Assembly: GCA_963680875.1 (NCBI GenBank)
Contig: OY804589.1
Coordinates: 24,411,853 to 24,475,852, forward strand
DNA from: Bathymodiolus brooksi
Taxonomy: Eukaryota > Mollusca > Bivalvia > Mytilida > Modiolidae
Direction of reading: 5' to 3'
Length of the DNA: 64,000 nt
The notes below the pieces were generated by a model. It made no database searches, was not told where the DNA came from, and saw nothing but the letters and a program-made list of their open reading frames with translations. Shown here piece by piece: positions 33,341-44,966 of this stretch. How positions within the stretch are numbered: position 1 is the stretch's first letter; each line of letters opens with the position of its first letter. Both the position numbers and the translations under genes were made by a program.

Positions 33341-33725
33341 CCATGACCCCTCTTTTTTTTCACCTGATTCTTCGAAGGCCGATTTGAAAACAAGATGTGT
33401 CAGAACTGTTCTGCATTATTTTAATTTTTCATGTTAAGAAAATTGATTTAATTAACAATGATTCAACTTAAAAGTTAAAATATTAAAATAAACTGATTGA
33501 CCAAGCTAACTCAATAGAAAACGAAAGTAGAATTTCTCCGAAAACAAACGATACTTTATTGGATGATTCCTTGGATTTCAAACACGTACCTTAAACCGCT
33601 GAAATTCACCCTAGATTATATCATTATTATAAATTTTCGCAATATTACCTGGAAAAGAAAAACAACCCATACTGCCATTGTGGATATCAGGAGTTATTTA
33701 TAGATTTTATATTTTGACAATTTGT
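33341..33725 (+). mobile_element. Dispersed repeat, left copy (uninterrupted)
   Basis: Inverted relative to 37,125-37,258 plus 38,380-38,650. It contains the undisturbed sequence TACCTTAAACCGCTGAAATT where the inverted copy has a transposon insertion. A third partial copy lies at about 36,625-36,700. Could be the TIR of a 5.3-kb composite element; not proven. Confidence 0.7.
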
Positions 33726-33772
33726 TAAATTTAAATCTCGTTTAACAAGAATAGCTAACTCTGTATTTAAAA

Positions 33773-34733
33773 TAGGGATGGCATCGAGTACCCGGTTCGC
33801 TCGAACATCCGATTATCGAATACCAAAATCGGTATTCGGTTACTCGGAAAACTTTCTTTTTATGAAAATAATGATAAAATTTTCCGGACAATAAATAATT
33901 AATGTTAGATATAATAGAAATCGTACACATAAACCAGCGCTTGGCATATGTTTACATAACAATTATTGGTCAATTAAATGGTAATTGATCTATGATCTGT
34001 ATATTCCCCTGGCAAAACACTAGCTTGTAGGTTTAACAATGTTAACCAACCAAAGTGATTAAACTGGTATGAACACAATTCGAATTTAAAGTATTGAACT
34101 ATTAAAAGTGTGTTTGAATTGATTTTCGAGAGATAGGGCTGTGTAAATACCACCTCCTACATCTAAAGTTTTGAAGTTTTTCAAACGATGTAATGACTCG
34201 AAAACTGTCAAATGCCAGTAACTGATTCTCTTGCGTGGTGAAAAGATAATTCTGATAAATATTCAAGACTCTCGGGTCTTGCGCGCCGGTATTTACCTGT
34301 TCCGTCAACATCTGTTCCGTCGGAAAGAATCTTCTCGGCAGCAGGTTTGATTGTTACGAAGCTTCGCAACAGACTGTCATCGTCTTGCATCGACCAAATT
34401 ATTTTCCTTAGCAAAAACTCTGTACCACAATGACCGAATAACAATCATGAATGTGACATGACATAACCTGGTATGTAAATAATTTGTACTGTGTTGTAAA
34501 TAATAAATTTATATTTTTAAATTTGTTATCATTCAACTGAATCTTTACAATTATAGTTGAAATATAAAACTTTGAAATAATGAAAAGAAAGGAAGAAAAC
34601 AGAAGTGTCATTGAACCCATGCTGTACCTTTTTTAAACCGAACAAAATACATTTTCTACCGAGTAACTGGGTACTCGATCGGAAACCTGACCGAGTAACC
34701 GGTTATAAGGTTTTAATCGATTTGACATCCCTA
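33773..34733 (-). mobile_element. hAT transposon remnant (961 bp)
   Basis: Ends TAGGGATGGCATCGAGTACC and TAGGGATGTCAAATCGATTA (inverted), hAT-type. Flanked by 8-bp target duplications ATTTAAAA (33,765-33,772) and ATTCAAAA (34,734-34,741), one mismatch. Minus-strand frames 34,102-34,444 look like a decayed hAT dimerisation region (PAAEKILSDG, RARPESLEYLSEL). Non-autonomous. Confidence 0.8.
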
Positions 34734-34914
34734 ATTCAAAATCATAATTTCCTTATTGTATATTGTATTGTATAATGTTCTGTTGTAAATCTATGCCTTC
34801 AGCCCCTTTGGAGGTAAAATTGTTGTAAAACATAATATATTAACAGTATAATCAGATTAAATATAAAAATGTTCTATTATATTAATATCTGTCTGTTCCA
34901 ATTTTTCCTTAGAT

Positions 34915-35290
34915 AAACACGTCGCTGTTTTTGGTCATTGATTGATTCCATTGTTATAGCTAACTATTCATCAGATTTTTAACAGAGGAACACGACGGAT
35001 GCTACTATGAGTTCCCCCGTTTTTAGTGAAGTTCCTGTTGCTCAACTTTCGTTTTCTGTTTACTGTTTTCTCGACATTTGTTGGTTGTTTTGTGTACTTT
35101 TTGTTTTCCTCATTGTTATAGATTTATTTTCATTCCTGGCTTATCATCTGATCTTTAACAAGAGGAACACGACGGATGCTACTAGTGGAGCAGAAACTAG
35201 TTACCCTTCCGGAGCACATGCGTTCCCCCGTTTTTAGTGAAGTTTCTGTTGCTTAAACTTAAGCTTTCTGTTTACTGTTCTGTCGACCGT
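34915..35290 (+). mobile_element. R1 dispersed repeat, two tandem copies
   Basis: Two partial copies, each with GAGGAACACGACGGATGCTA and CCCCCGTTTTTAGTGAAGTT; the second also has ACCCTTCCGGAGCACATGCG. Confidence 0.8.
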
Positions 35291-35309
35291 TGGTTTGTAA
35301 CGTAATTAC

Positions 35310-35850
35310 AAGAATTGTGGAATACTTGTGTTAGAATAGAATATGCAAACAATGTAACTGTGAGGCAGTTGAGGATGAAGAACACTTATTAATTAAATGT
35401 AATAAATATTCCTTTGCTAGAAATACTTTCTTTTCTAATATAAATAACAATTTTTTTCCGGAATTATCAGATAGAAATAAGTTTATATGGTTATTAAGTA
35501 ATGAAGACAGAGACATCTGTAAAAATCTTGCAAATTTTATTGCAACTTGCCTTTCAATAAGAGATTTATCAGACAAGTAACTGAATATATTTATGTTCTA
35601 TAACCAACAGTGCTGATTCATGTTTATATATATATATGTATACCAGTGTATTGTTTATATATAGTCTACAAATATTTGGGTATGACTCCCTCTGGTACAA
35701 ATGTAGTATTGTTATTATTTTTTATTTTCCTTGTATTTCCTTGTTTTATTATTTTGTTTGTTCTAGTCATTTGTGCATTCTTTCATATATGCATGTTCCT
35801 TATGGAGCTTTCTTTATTAATAAAGAATTTGAATAAAGAATTTGAATTTG
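35310..35850 (+). mobile_element. LINE 3' end fragment
   Basis: Sense frame 35,335-35,580 encodes the C-terminal finger of a LINE protein (ICKQCNCEAVEDEEHLLIKC) and ends SIRDLSDK-stop. A 3' UTR follows to AATAAAGAATTTGAATAAAG at about 35,822. Related in layout to the LINE at 11.7-14.5 kb but a different family. Confidence 0.75.
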
Positions 35851-36624
35851 TGTTAAATACTCATTGTGTTCTCATCAAGAGTACAGTTGACATGATAGCA
35901 AAACCAAGCTTCAATTAATTCCTATATGGATGAGGGCCATCTATTCGTTACTTTTCTAGATGACAATTTCCCTGACGAGGGGCTTACCTGATGATCCTGA
36001 GTGTTGTGTTCTTATTAATGAACAATAATTTATAATTATCTGTTAATAAACAGCCATAATTTAATATTCATATCGCGAGTAAAGAAGTTAACGATAAGCG
36101 TTATGATTTCTCATATTTGGTAAACTGCTAAATTTACATACTGTGCTTCTACTTGGGATTTACGATAACGACCCATATGGACTTCCAAGAATTTACATAC
36201 ACATTTTATATATAACTTGATATTCTGATGTTAGGGATATAACTTATAGATTTGATCTCGCACTATACGTTCACACTTATATGTTTTGATAAAAGTTGTA
36301 CAATTATTTTCATCTTTCTTTTAAAAACTCATTCCGTCACAGGTTGTTTTTTGTTCTTTTTCTTTTGATCATTGTATTGTCCGTCATTTTTCGTATTAGG
36401 TTTCTGGTTACCCTTTTAGTATCATCAAACCTTCTTAAGTAAGCCAGTTTTGGCACATACTTTTATAATGTGAGGCATGGTATTTTTTAATTTGGTCATT
36501 TGTATATATATATATATATTTATTTGGAAAAAATACCCCTTTACAACGGGGCAATAGCGATTTTTGAGAATATATCCCCTATTCTCCATCAATTTTTACC
36601 CCCCTCCACCCCGAGACAAGCACA
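35851..36624. other. AT-rich spacer with an R1 fragment
   Basis: No gene seen. 36,340-36,440 resembles the 3' part of R1 (ATTGTATTGTCCGTC, GGTTACCCTTTTAGTATCAT). A short (TA)n tract is at 36,501-36,520. Confidence 0.5.
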
Positions 36625-36804
36625 TTTCTTTTTCACAGATGTGTTAGAACCGTTCCGCATTATTTTAATTTTTATGTTAAGAAAATTAATTTAAATAAAG
36701 TTAAACAAAAACAAAAAACAAGGCATGCAAAACAAAACAAAACAAAAAGAATAAAAAAGACAAGCAATGATTCACAAAACACTACACAAAAAACCAAAGA
36801 AAAT

Positions 36805-36932
36805 TAACTTGTCCTCGCATTGATATAGCTGAATTAATCTGAGTTGGTGTTAAACGACAATCAATCAATCAATCAATCAATCACTCACTCACTCACTCAC
36901 TCACTCACTTCCTCACTCACTCACTCACTCCA
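36805..36932 (+). mobile_element. SINE family B tail with (ATCA)n/(CTCA)n microsatellite
   Basis: CTTGTCCTCGCATTGATATA GCTGAA..CTGAGTTGGTGTTAAACGACA followed by ATCA repeats that switch to CTCA repeats. Confidence 0.75.
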
Positions 36933-37124
36933 TTATAAAAATCGATACGAATTTTACACCCAAAATGAAGACATAGATCTACAACACAGCATTATACAAT
37001 ACAATATTCAAGAAAAAAAAATTAAGGTTCAATAGAAAAGTCAATAGTAAATGAAAATCGATAATTCACCATAGACTAAACATATGATTTTAAAACAGAG
37101 TTATCTCTTCTTGTTAAACGTGAG

Positions 37125-38650
37125 AAACTGTCAAAATATAGAATCTATAAATAACTCCTGATATCCACAATGGCAGTATGGGTTGTTTTTCGTTTCCACG
37201 TAATATTGTGAAAACTTATAATAATGGTATAATCTAGGATGAATTTCAGTGGTTTAAGCACAGGGGCTTGTTACGATTTTTATTTTTTTTCCGAGTACTC
37301 TAAAAACCACAAGGGAGGAATCTAAAATGTCAAATTTTCATACAACACTTTTTCAAAATAGTTTTGTATTGGTGTCTTGACCTCATTCGCCATAATATTG
37401 GTACTAAATTGAAACTTAATAAATATATTTTTGATATTTCGATTCCTTTTTGTCATCATCTTTACCTATCTGCAACTTTAAAGCAATACTTCACAGAATT
37501 TGCACTGGCCTAATCCTCCCTCAATCATGTTTACATGTCAATACGGGCTGAATTCATACATGCGATTTGATTGGTCGGTTATTTTTAGGTAATTTGTTAA
37601 CCCCAGTTTATTATCGAAAGTGAAAAAGTAATTATTTTTACAGCATTTTGGAAGTATTTCACAAAGTTTTGTGAAAAATAAAAAATCGTGTCATTTGTCC
37701 TTTAAAGGTAAGAGTCGCACATGAGTTGAAAGTCTGAAATTCTCATTTTTTCCTCTCATATAGTTAATACATGTATAAATGATTGTTTATTTTAGATAGA
37801 TTTTGATCTGATGAGAGTAATAAATACAATATATATCGTTTTAAATCCCGTTCTATGAAAACAACTTGAAATCTGGTACCGGTATTGCAAGCCAAAAAAT
37901 AAAGGGGTGGGGGGAATTTCGAACTTCCTGTTTATTTTTCTGGACATATCATTGTCTCCTTGTGATCGTATTCATTTCACAGTCACAACAGTGTTCTAGC
38001 TAGGTAAAAAATGCAAAATCACTGACCAATCAACACATTCTTTGCAATCCTTACCTAAAAATAACCGACCAATCAAATCACACGTATGAATTCAGCCCGT
38101 ATTGACATGTAAGCATGATTGAGGGAAGATTAAGCCAGTGCAAATTCTGTGAAGTATTGCTTTAAAGTTGCAGATAGGTAAAGATGATGACAAAAAGGAA
38201 TCGAAATATCAAAAATATATTTATTAAGTTTCAATTTAGTACCAATATTATGGCGAATGAGGTCAAGACACCAATACAAAACTATTTTGAAAAAGTGTTG
38301 TATGAAAATTTGACATTTTAGATTCCTCCCTTGTGGTTTTTAGAGTACTCGGGAAAAAAAAATCGTAACAAGCCCCTGTGGTTTAAGGTACGTGTTAGAA
38401 ATGTAAGCAATTACCCAATAAAATGTCGTTTGTTTTCAGAGAAATTCTACTTTCGTTTTTCTATTGTTTACATGACCAATCTTAGCTTTATTTAATATTT
38501 TGAATTTTAAGTTGAATTATTGTTTATCAAATTAATTTTCTTAACAATAAAATAAGGGAGAACGGTTCTGAGAAATCTTGTTTTCAAATCTTCCTTCGAA
38601 AAATCAGGCCTGAAGAAAAGGGGGGTCATGTGGTTGACCTCTGACAATCA
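37125..38650 (-). mobile_element. Dispersed repeat, inverted copy split by a younger insertion
   Basis: 37,125-37,258 and 38,380-38,650 together form the inverse of 33,341-33,725. They are separated by the TIR element 37,259-38,379, which gives the relative ages of the two elements. Confidence 0.75.
37259..38379. mobile_element. 1.1-kb element with ~330-bp TIRs and GGTTTAAG target duplication
   Basis: Arms 37,259-37,592 and 38,051-38,379 are nearly perfect inverses, starting (C)ACAGGGGCTTGTTACGATT. Target duplication GGTTTAAG at 37,251-37,258 and 38,380-38,387 (or GTTTAAG, depending on where the last base is assigned). The undisturbed paralogue at about 33,590 has this word once. No coding sequence; the 8-bp duplication and CAGGGGC end suggest hAT. 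Confidence 0.85.
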
Positions 38651-38925
38651 TTAATAGTAAATACTAGTTTATATAATTTTTCCATGAATTCCTGATTTAC
38701 TTGGAAAATAATATTGGACGCAGTGAATTATACAAATATATTGTTTGGATGAAATAACTTTATTTTTTTGTCAACAAACTACTAGAGCTATAGATTATAG
38801 AGTATAGAGCTATAAAATATATGGAGAGTAGGGGATACATTATCAAAAATCACAATTGAGTCGCACATGACAAAATTAATATCATCATGCCTCCCAGTAT
38901 AAAAGTTTATGCCAATACTGGCTTA

Positions 38926-40140
38926 CTTAAAGGGATATTGTCCACAGGCACTCCTATTCCGGACCCCCTTTTTCCTCATTTGATCCCTCCCGCGATTATG
39001 GCATGAATCTTTGTCTGGAAGTATATCTTTGAACCATTTATCCATATTTTACAACATTTCGTGTTACAACTCTCTCGTTCTACTAACTTTTGTTTCTAGG
39101 TCCAGCTGCCGTTTTACTTAAAAATACATGTTGTAAAATATGGATAAATGGCTAAAAGATACACTTCCAGACAAAGAGCCATACCATAATCGCGGGAGGG
39201 ACCAAATAAGAAAAAGGGGGGTCCGGAATTTGAGTGCCTGTGATATTGTCTACCACAATCGTAATATTTGCATACCCAAAATTATTGTCGTTTTCCGTAC
39301 TGACCTTCATAAAATGAAGATTAAACACCGAATTATTGGCGAATACGCTACGAAACGTTGTTTTTTTCGATTTAAAAAAGCTGACCATCATTACTGGAAG
39401 CTAATTAATTATGCACTGACATGAACGAGGCCAAATCTATTTTTATCTATTGTTATGCTAGTAGCCCGGATGCTGCAGCATGGATGTTAAAATTCGTGTC
39501 TGTTTACCTCGCAAATACGGCCGTTTTATGCTATTCATTGACAATAATTTGCTGTTGCCAGGTGCAAGATTACATATATTGAATAATATCTACCGAAAAT
39601 GATCATAGGCATCATCATAAATTCATAAAATATGAAAAACGATTGAGAAAAGAAGGAGAAAACATACTCGGCTTACCTATCAAGCAAAATATTTGCCACT
39701 GAACAGCGCGAGTTTGGACGCGTAGCACTTCCTTGAGTTCGTTCCAACGGTCCAACTGATCCCCTACATATATCCTGCATTTGTTCGATTTGGAAGATAC
39801 TTCACTTCTATTCATCTTTTTCTCTGAATCCGTCAAAGTCCGCTTTCTTCCACGCGTTGACACTTTCTCTTTGCCCAAGAGCTCACCTGTTGTTTATTGT
39901 TTCTAAGCAGTACGCATGTTCAAGACGGGTTCACATAGAAGGCCATATGAATAGATTTGAATTCTTGTTATCTTGGACAATAATTCAGATAACGATAGCT
40001 TTGGGTCTTTTTTGTCAAAAAATCGTATCTTTTGCAGCATAACTCGGTGTTAATCTTCATTTTATGAAGGTCAGTACGGAAGACGACAATAACTTTGGGT
40101 ATGAAAAAATTACGATTTTAATAGACAATATCCCTTTAAG
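38926..40140 (-). mobile_element. CTTAAAGGG-ended TIR element (1.2 kb)
   Basis: Ends CTTAAAGGGATATTGTC and its inverse. The left part is itself a large hairpin: 38,944-39,060 is inverted at 39,122-39,243. A second pair links 39,240-39,345 to 40,040-40,122 (TTCATTTTATGAAGGTCAGT). TTAA stands at both edges, which could be a TTAA target duplication. It carries one coding-like exon. Confidence 0.75.
39677..39878 (-). CDS. Coding-like exon inside the TIR element (unknown protein)
   Basis: Starts MGKEKVSTRGRKRTLTDSEK, then SNKCRIYVGDQLDRWNELKE VLRVQTRA, ending at a donor ATAG|GTAAGC (39,677/39,676). The pattern 'R-I-Y-x-G-x(2)-x-x-R-W-x-x-L-K' followed by a helix is one I associate with uncharacterised invertebrate proteins, some transposon-linked; no function is known to me. 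No downstream exon found, so it may be a captured or residual first exon. Confidence 0.5.
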
Positions 40141-40147
40141 ACAAGTA

Positions 40148-40370
40148 TGAAGATACCAAATGGGTAACCTAATTCGAAGAATGATAGACAATACAATGTT
40201 CAAAAGAAAAAGACCAAACGACAACCAATGGTCGACAAAAGAGTAAACAGAAAACCAGGAAGGGAAGACAGTTTCTTCTCCACTAGTAGCACCCGTCGTG
40301 TTACTCTTGTTTGTAAAAAAAAATCAGGTGATAAGTTAGGAAGGAAAATAGGGCTATAAGAATGGAATCA
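40148..40370 (-). mobile_element. R1 dispersed repeat, antisense
   Basis: Contains CTCCACTAGTAGCACCCGTC GTGTTACTC and GATACCAAATGGGTAACC, the inverse of the copies at 35.1 and 46.6 kb. Confidence 0.8.
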
Positions 40371-41340
40371 ACTAATAACCATAATACAGCGGCGTCTTTA
40401 TTTAAGGAAAAAATTCAAACGGGCAAATATTAGTACATGGACAATATCAAAGTGGTGTCTTAAAATATAAAGTTTATGTGTATGATCCTTAAAACAGGAA
40501 TAAAGGCGAGGTTCACCGAGTCTTTTAAAAATATCCCAGTTTTTCACCTAATGCACATACACTTAATATTTTAGGACACTGCATTAATATTGTAGTCTTG
40601 TTATTTATCGTTGAGAGGATAAATAAATAAATAATTCATTCTCAGGTTGTAGGTTTTTTTGTGGTTCGTTATTCAACAATCACCAATAATAATTATTTCT
40701 ATACAATTAATTTATTCAGACCCTGCAAATACACGAGTTAAAAATAACATATTGCACAAAGAAAGATAACTCAAATTTGAATGTGTTAAAAGTGCAAAAG
40801 TACTTGTGCTGTGTGTAAATAAAAATATAACCAATTTGACCCAAACAATATAATTGTCTTGTATTTCATTAAATGATGAAATACTTATGTTAGAAAATAA
40901 TGCAAGGTGTACAATACTTATAAGTTTGTCTGTTACTTACTATACACACATCTATATGTAAAACTTGACATTTACATGACATCTTCAAAATAACATAATA
41001 TAAATAAGCAAGGTAAATAAAGTAAGCATAATCATATTAAAAGCAATAAGCAAAAATACAATTAGTGGAATAATAAAAACAACACTATATCTGACCTCAC
41101 ATGAGGTGTAAAGGTCTTTGTATAATTAGGATATAATGCAACTCTGGTAAACTCAGTTTAAAACCTGTGCACCACAATTAAAATTATAAATCATGTGCTT
41201 CTACTTCTGCTTCTGCCATGTAATTGCCTCCTTCATCATGTTGAAGATTATGCAATGAATTTTTGGACTGCGCATTTTAGTTGAACTAATCAAGTGTGTG
41301 GGATAATGATTTAATGGGGCTTATTTACAATTAAAACTAC
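40371..41340. other. AT-rich spacer, possibly LINE 3' UTR
   Basis: No gene recognised. It lies directly downstream (minus-strand sense) of the LINE below and may hold its 3' UTR; I could not place the LINE's 3' end. Confidence 0.4.
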
Positions 41341-43310
41341 AAATGTATATACATGTACATGTTGAGACCGCCTGGCGGCTAAAGGGACACAATCCTGGCC
41401 TTCAAGGCTTCAGGCGTGTCCAGCTCCACAATGTCTGGTGGCAGCAGATTCCAATCCCTCACTGTTCTTGGGAAAAATGACATCTTTCTGGTGTCAATAC
41501 GACAGGATTCTATTTGAAATGCCCTGTTGTGTGTATTTCTAGAGCGTCGACAAGGTGGTATTAGTCTGTTTTCTTTGGTGATGGATACTAGCTCTCTATC
41601 AATTTTGTACATCATCATCAGTCTTGCATCTTTTCTCCTGTTTGCCAAAGGTCTCCATTTAAGTCTCTGGAGCATGTTGCTGACACTAGATCGGTTTCTC
41701 TGGTTGCTGACGACATATCTAGCTGCTCTTCTTTGTACGGCTTCAATTTTGTTTATTTCTGTTTTCGTATAAGGATTCCAAACAGTACTGGCATATTCAA
41801 CCAACGGGCGAACAAGCGTTTGGTAGGCTTGTTCTTTAATCCTGATTGATGGAATTTTCAGGTTCCTCCTGAGGAATCCTAGAGTTTTATTTGCTTTGGC
41901 AGTTATATTGTTTATGTGCTGATCCCACTGCAACTTATTGGTGATTGTTAATCCAAGATATTTAGCTGATGTTACTAGCTCTAGAGTGTGACCATGCAGA
42001 TGGTAGTTTGCCTCAGTCTTCTTTGTTTTATTTGTTACTCTTAGGACATTGCATTTATCTGGATGGAACTTCATACACCATTCATTTTCCCATTGGCCGA
42101 GCTTATTGAGGTCTTCTTGAAGTGTTGATGCGTCATCTTCATTTGCGATAGTGAGGTATATGATGGTATCATCAGCAAAGAGTCTGACTTTGGAGGTTAG
42201 TCTTGACTGGAGGTCATTGATGTAGAAAAGGAAGAGTCCTGGTCCTAGTACTGAGCCCTTGGGTACACCAGAGTCAACACTTACTGCTTCCGACGAAACT
42301 CCATCTAGCACTACTGTTTGTTGTCTATCTTCTAACCAGTTTTGGATCCATCTTGTTGTTTTCCCATCAATTCCATAGTATCTCAGTTTATGTATTAGTA
42401 GACTGTGGTTTACTTTGTCAAAGGCCTTGGCAAAATCCATTATAAGTATGTCGGTTTGACGGCCTTCTTGAAGATTTTTTGAAATATCGTCTACAAATTC
42501 AATGAGCTGTGTCTCACAGGAACGGCCTTTTCGAAATCCATGTTGTAGTGGATATAAAAGGTTGTTTTTTTCTGCATGTTGCATGATGTTTCTTGCAATG
42601 ATATGCTCCAGGATCTTACAGCAAACAGATGTTAGTGAAATTGGTCGATAGTTTTCAGCTGCAGATTTTAGTCCTTTTTTGTATACTGGGGAGACATTAG
42701 CTGTACGCCAATCTGCTGGTACTTCTCCTGTATCTAAGGATTTTGTGTAGATAAGTTGGAGGAGAGGCGAGATCTCATCAGCTAGTTCTTTGAGTATTCT
42801 TGGTGAGAGGTTGTCTGGTCCCTGTGCTTTGTATGGATTAAGGTTCTTTAGTAGTTTTGTTATTCCATTTGTTGTGATATTAAATGGTTTCATTGTTTGA
42901 TGTTTAATGCTAGGGTCCATTCTTTTAGATTTTATAAACTCTTTTTTCGTGAATTTAGAATTTGCTGAGAATGCAGATTTGAATTGACGGTTAAGTATGT
43001 TAGATTTTGAAGCTGGATCACAAAACAGTTTGCCATCCATCATCAGAGAGGAAATTCCTATGTTGTCCTTACGTTTGTGTTTTATGTATGTCCAGAATTT
43101 TTTCATTCCCGAGTGTGGTTCTTCCTCCTTTGGTGTTATGATATTTTCAATATATTTCCAGTATGATTGTCGTGTGATCTTTTGAGTATGATGTTTAAGT
43201 TGGTTGTACTTTTCTTTTGTATTTTGGTCACCTGTCTTCTTTTTCTGCTTGTAGAGTCTTTGTAGCTTTCTCAGATTTTTTCGAATTTCTGTGTTTCATG
43301 ACAAGATAAA
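41341..43310 (-). mobile_element. Jockey/CR1-group LINE, 5'-truncated
   Basis: Antisense LINE retaining the reverse transcriptase and C-terminus. The coding frame continues without a methionine from 43,106 up to about 43,300 (RQSYWKYIENIITPK and upstream Lys-rich linker) and then stops matching. No endonuclease. Typical 5' truncation from incomplete reverse transcription. Confidence 0.85.
41379..43106 (-). CDS. LINE reverse transcriptase, open 575-codon frame
   Basis: Contains the RT blocks in order: NYRPISLTSVCCKILEHI, QHGFRKGRSCETQLIEF, DILIMDFAKAFDKVNHSLLI (first Asp), SGVPKGSVLGPGLFLFYIND, KVRLFADDTIIYL (FADD catalytic pair), AKYLGLTITNKLQWDQHI, then LVRPLVEYASTVWNPYT and AVQRRAARYV. No internal stops, in contrast with the older LINE at 12-14 kb, so the insertion is fairly recent. 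The C-terminus reads RDWNLLPPDIVELDTPEALK and ends VSL-stop. Without an endonuclease domain it is not autonomous. Confidence 0.9.
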   Translation of the reverse strand: MKKFWTYIKHKRKDNIGISSLMMDGKLFCDPASKSNILNRQFKSAFSANSKFTKKEFIKSKRMDPSIKHQTMKPFNITTNGITKLLKNLNPYKAQGPDNLSPRILKELADEISPLLQLIYTKSLDTGEVPADWRTANVSPVYKKGLKSAAENYRPISLTSVCCKILEHIIARNIMQHAEKNNLLYPLQHGFRKGRSCETQLIEFVDDISKNLQEGRQTDILIMDFAKAFDKVNHSLLIHKLRYYGIDGKTTRWIQNWLEDRQQTVVLDGVSSEAVSVDSGVPKGSVLGPGLFLFYINDLQSRLTSKVRLFADDTIIYLTIANEDDASTLQEDLNKLGQWENEWCMKFHPDKCNVLRVTNKTKKTEANYHLHGHTLELVTSAKYLGLTITNKLQWDQHINNITAKANKTLGFLRRNLKIPSIRIKEQAYQTLVRPLVEYASTVWNPYTKTEINKIEAVQRRAARYVVSNQRNRSSVSNMLQRLKWRPLANRRKDARLMMMYKIDRELVSITKENRLIPPCRRSRNTHNRAFQIESCRIDTRKMSFFPRTVRDWNLLPPDIVELDTPEALKARIVSL

Positions 43311-43535
43311 GGTTTTCTACATTCAATATAATACATTATGAAAAGTAACAGTTGCTATTTTATGTATTTAAAGTCTCTCAAACTCTTAACATTGCAATTG
43401 AATAAAAATGATTCCTTTTTGTTTTAATTATTTAATGAAACTGGTATTACCTGTAAACTTTACAATGCCTAATTTATAATTATTTTATATTCAGTTGATA
43501 TATGTTTATTTCTCAAAGCATTTTATGCATTTTAT

Positions 43536-44558
43536 CAGGGGCGGATCCAGAAACTCTGTTGACGAGGGGGTGGGGGCTCAGCTATGGAGCAATATTTTCA
43601 ATAATAGATGCAACCAACTGTAGTCCCAAAGCGGTTCTGGCGTGTAGGTCGGTAAACCTTGTTTTCATTTCATTTAGCGCATAGTCGAGAAGAGGTACAG
43701 TTATTGACTTCCTAAAGTAGTCTTCCGGACACTCTGCTTCAACATTATCTCTCATTATGTGTCTCCCGCATATTCTAGGTTTTTTAACCTCTATGTCTAG
43801 TGGTTCATATATTTTAACACTCCTCAAAACACTGGTGGTTGAATATTGTTCAACATTTGCTTTGCAGTCTAGTGAGCTCTGACCTAAAGTTACGCTTTTT
43901 AAGGCTCTGCCTATGTCAAGTGATCTCTCTTGTAGTGATTTCTTAAAAGCCAGGCACATTTGAACAATAACAATGGTTACGACAAAATCAAAGTTGCAAA
44001 TGGGATACAATAAAGAAGTTACATCACTATGAGCAGCTGCTCTTGGTCTGGTGTATGTGTGTTTTGGCAGTTTTGTATTCATATATTTTCAAAACGGAAA
44101 CTCAGGTATTTTTTTTTTAAATACAGCAATAATTGCCTTTAATTTTATTTGTAAAAATAAATGTTATTTAAAAAAGAATTCCCTTCAAAGAGCCTCAATT
44201 TACAGGTGTTGTTGGTTATACCTATATGAAATTATGACACTAGACATGTTTATATAACGGTTTAAGACATTACCTGATATGAATTGGTATTTTGAAAATA
44301 CATTCATAAAAATTTCAAATAAACTTGAAAATTTGATTTAGCATAATTACTTAATTACCTCTTTGAAGATTAAATCAATACAAAGAAATTAATTTGTATT
44401 TTGTTTTACTTTCATCACCCAGATAGAAACCATTCGATTAAAAGCCATATCGTGACGTTAAATAGCCTTGAAAAGCGTATGTTAATATATGTGCTTGACT
44501 TTTTCGACGGGGGGAGGGGGGCTAAAACCCCCAATGCCCCTCCTTGAATCCGCCACTG
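43536..44558 (-). mobile_element. hAT element with CAG.GGCGGATCCA ends
   Basis: Left end CAGGGGCGGATCCAGAAACT and right end (inverted) CAGTGGCGGATTCAAGGAGG, a classic hAT terminus. Length 1,023 bp. No clean 8-bp target duplication (CATTTTAT versus TTTATATC). Contains the transposase remnant below. Confidence 0.75.
43582..44082 (-). pseudogene. hAT transposase C-terminal fragment (ZMYM/THAP12-like type)
   Basis: 166-codon frame with KKPRICGRHIMRDNVEAECP and YFRKSITVPLLDYALNEMKT RFTD, the wording of the region preceding the hAT dimerisation domain in the '52 kDa repressor'/ZMYM-like group. The catalytic N-terminal half and the C-terminal dimerisation end are missing. Confidence 0.65.
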
Positions 44559-44966
44559 TTTATATCTTTCATTCAAAACTCATTCAAAATGTAAAACAGA
44601 CTAACCTTCATTTTAATAGTAAGATGTGAAAATTTGAAGATAAGATGATAACATTCCATATGACAATCCGTAATAAATTCAGTCAGTCAGACATGTACCA
44701 GCAAGTAAACAATAATCAAGAAAGTCTATAACAATAGAATGAAAGAAAGTTTCCCGCCTAAAGTTCACATGACCAAACTGACCAATAAGAAATGAAATTG
44801 TGCAGGACAAAATATTATGGAACATTCATTTAACATAATCACTAAATGTATACATATCTACACTCTAAATACTAATGAAAATAAGTATATCTTACTGAAA
44901 CAGATATATAAATATATTAAGGATTAAATACAAATGTATTTCATCAGCTAATAATAATCATTTAAT
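44559..44966. other. AT-rich spacer, nothing recognised
   Basis: No frame, repeat or motif supported. Confidence 0.5.

Noticed and set aside
43536..44558. 8-bp hAT target duplication
   Set aside because: Flanks CATTTTAT and TTTATATC share only a T-rich core; I could not define a clean duplication although the termini are hAT-like.
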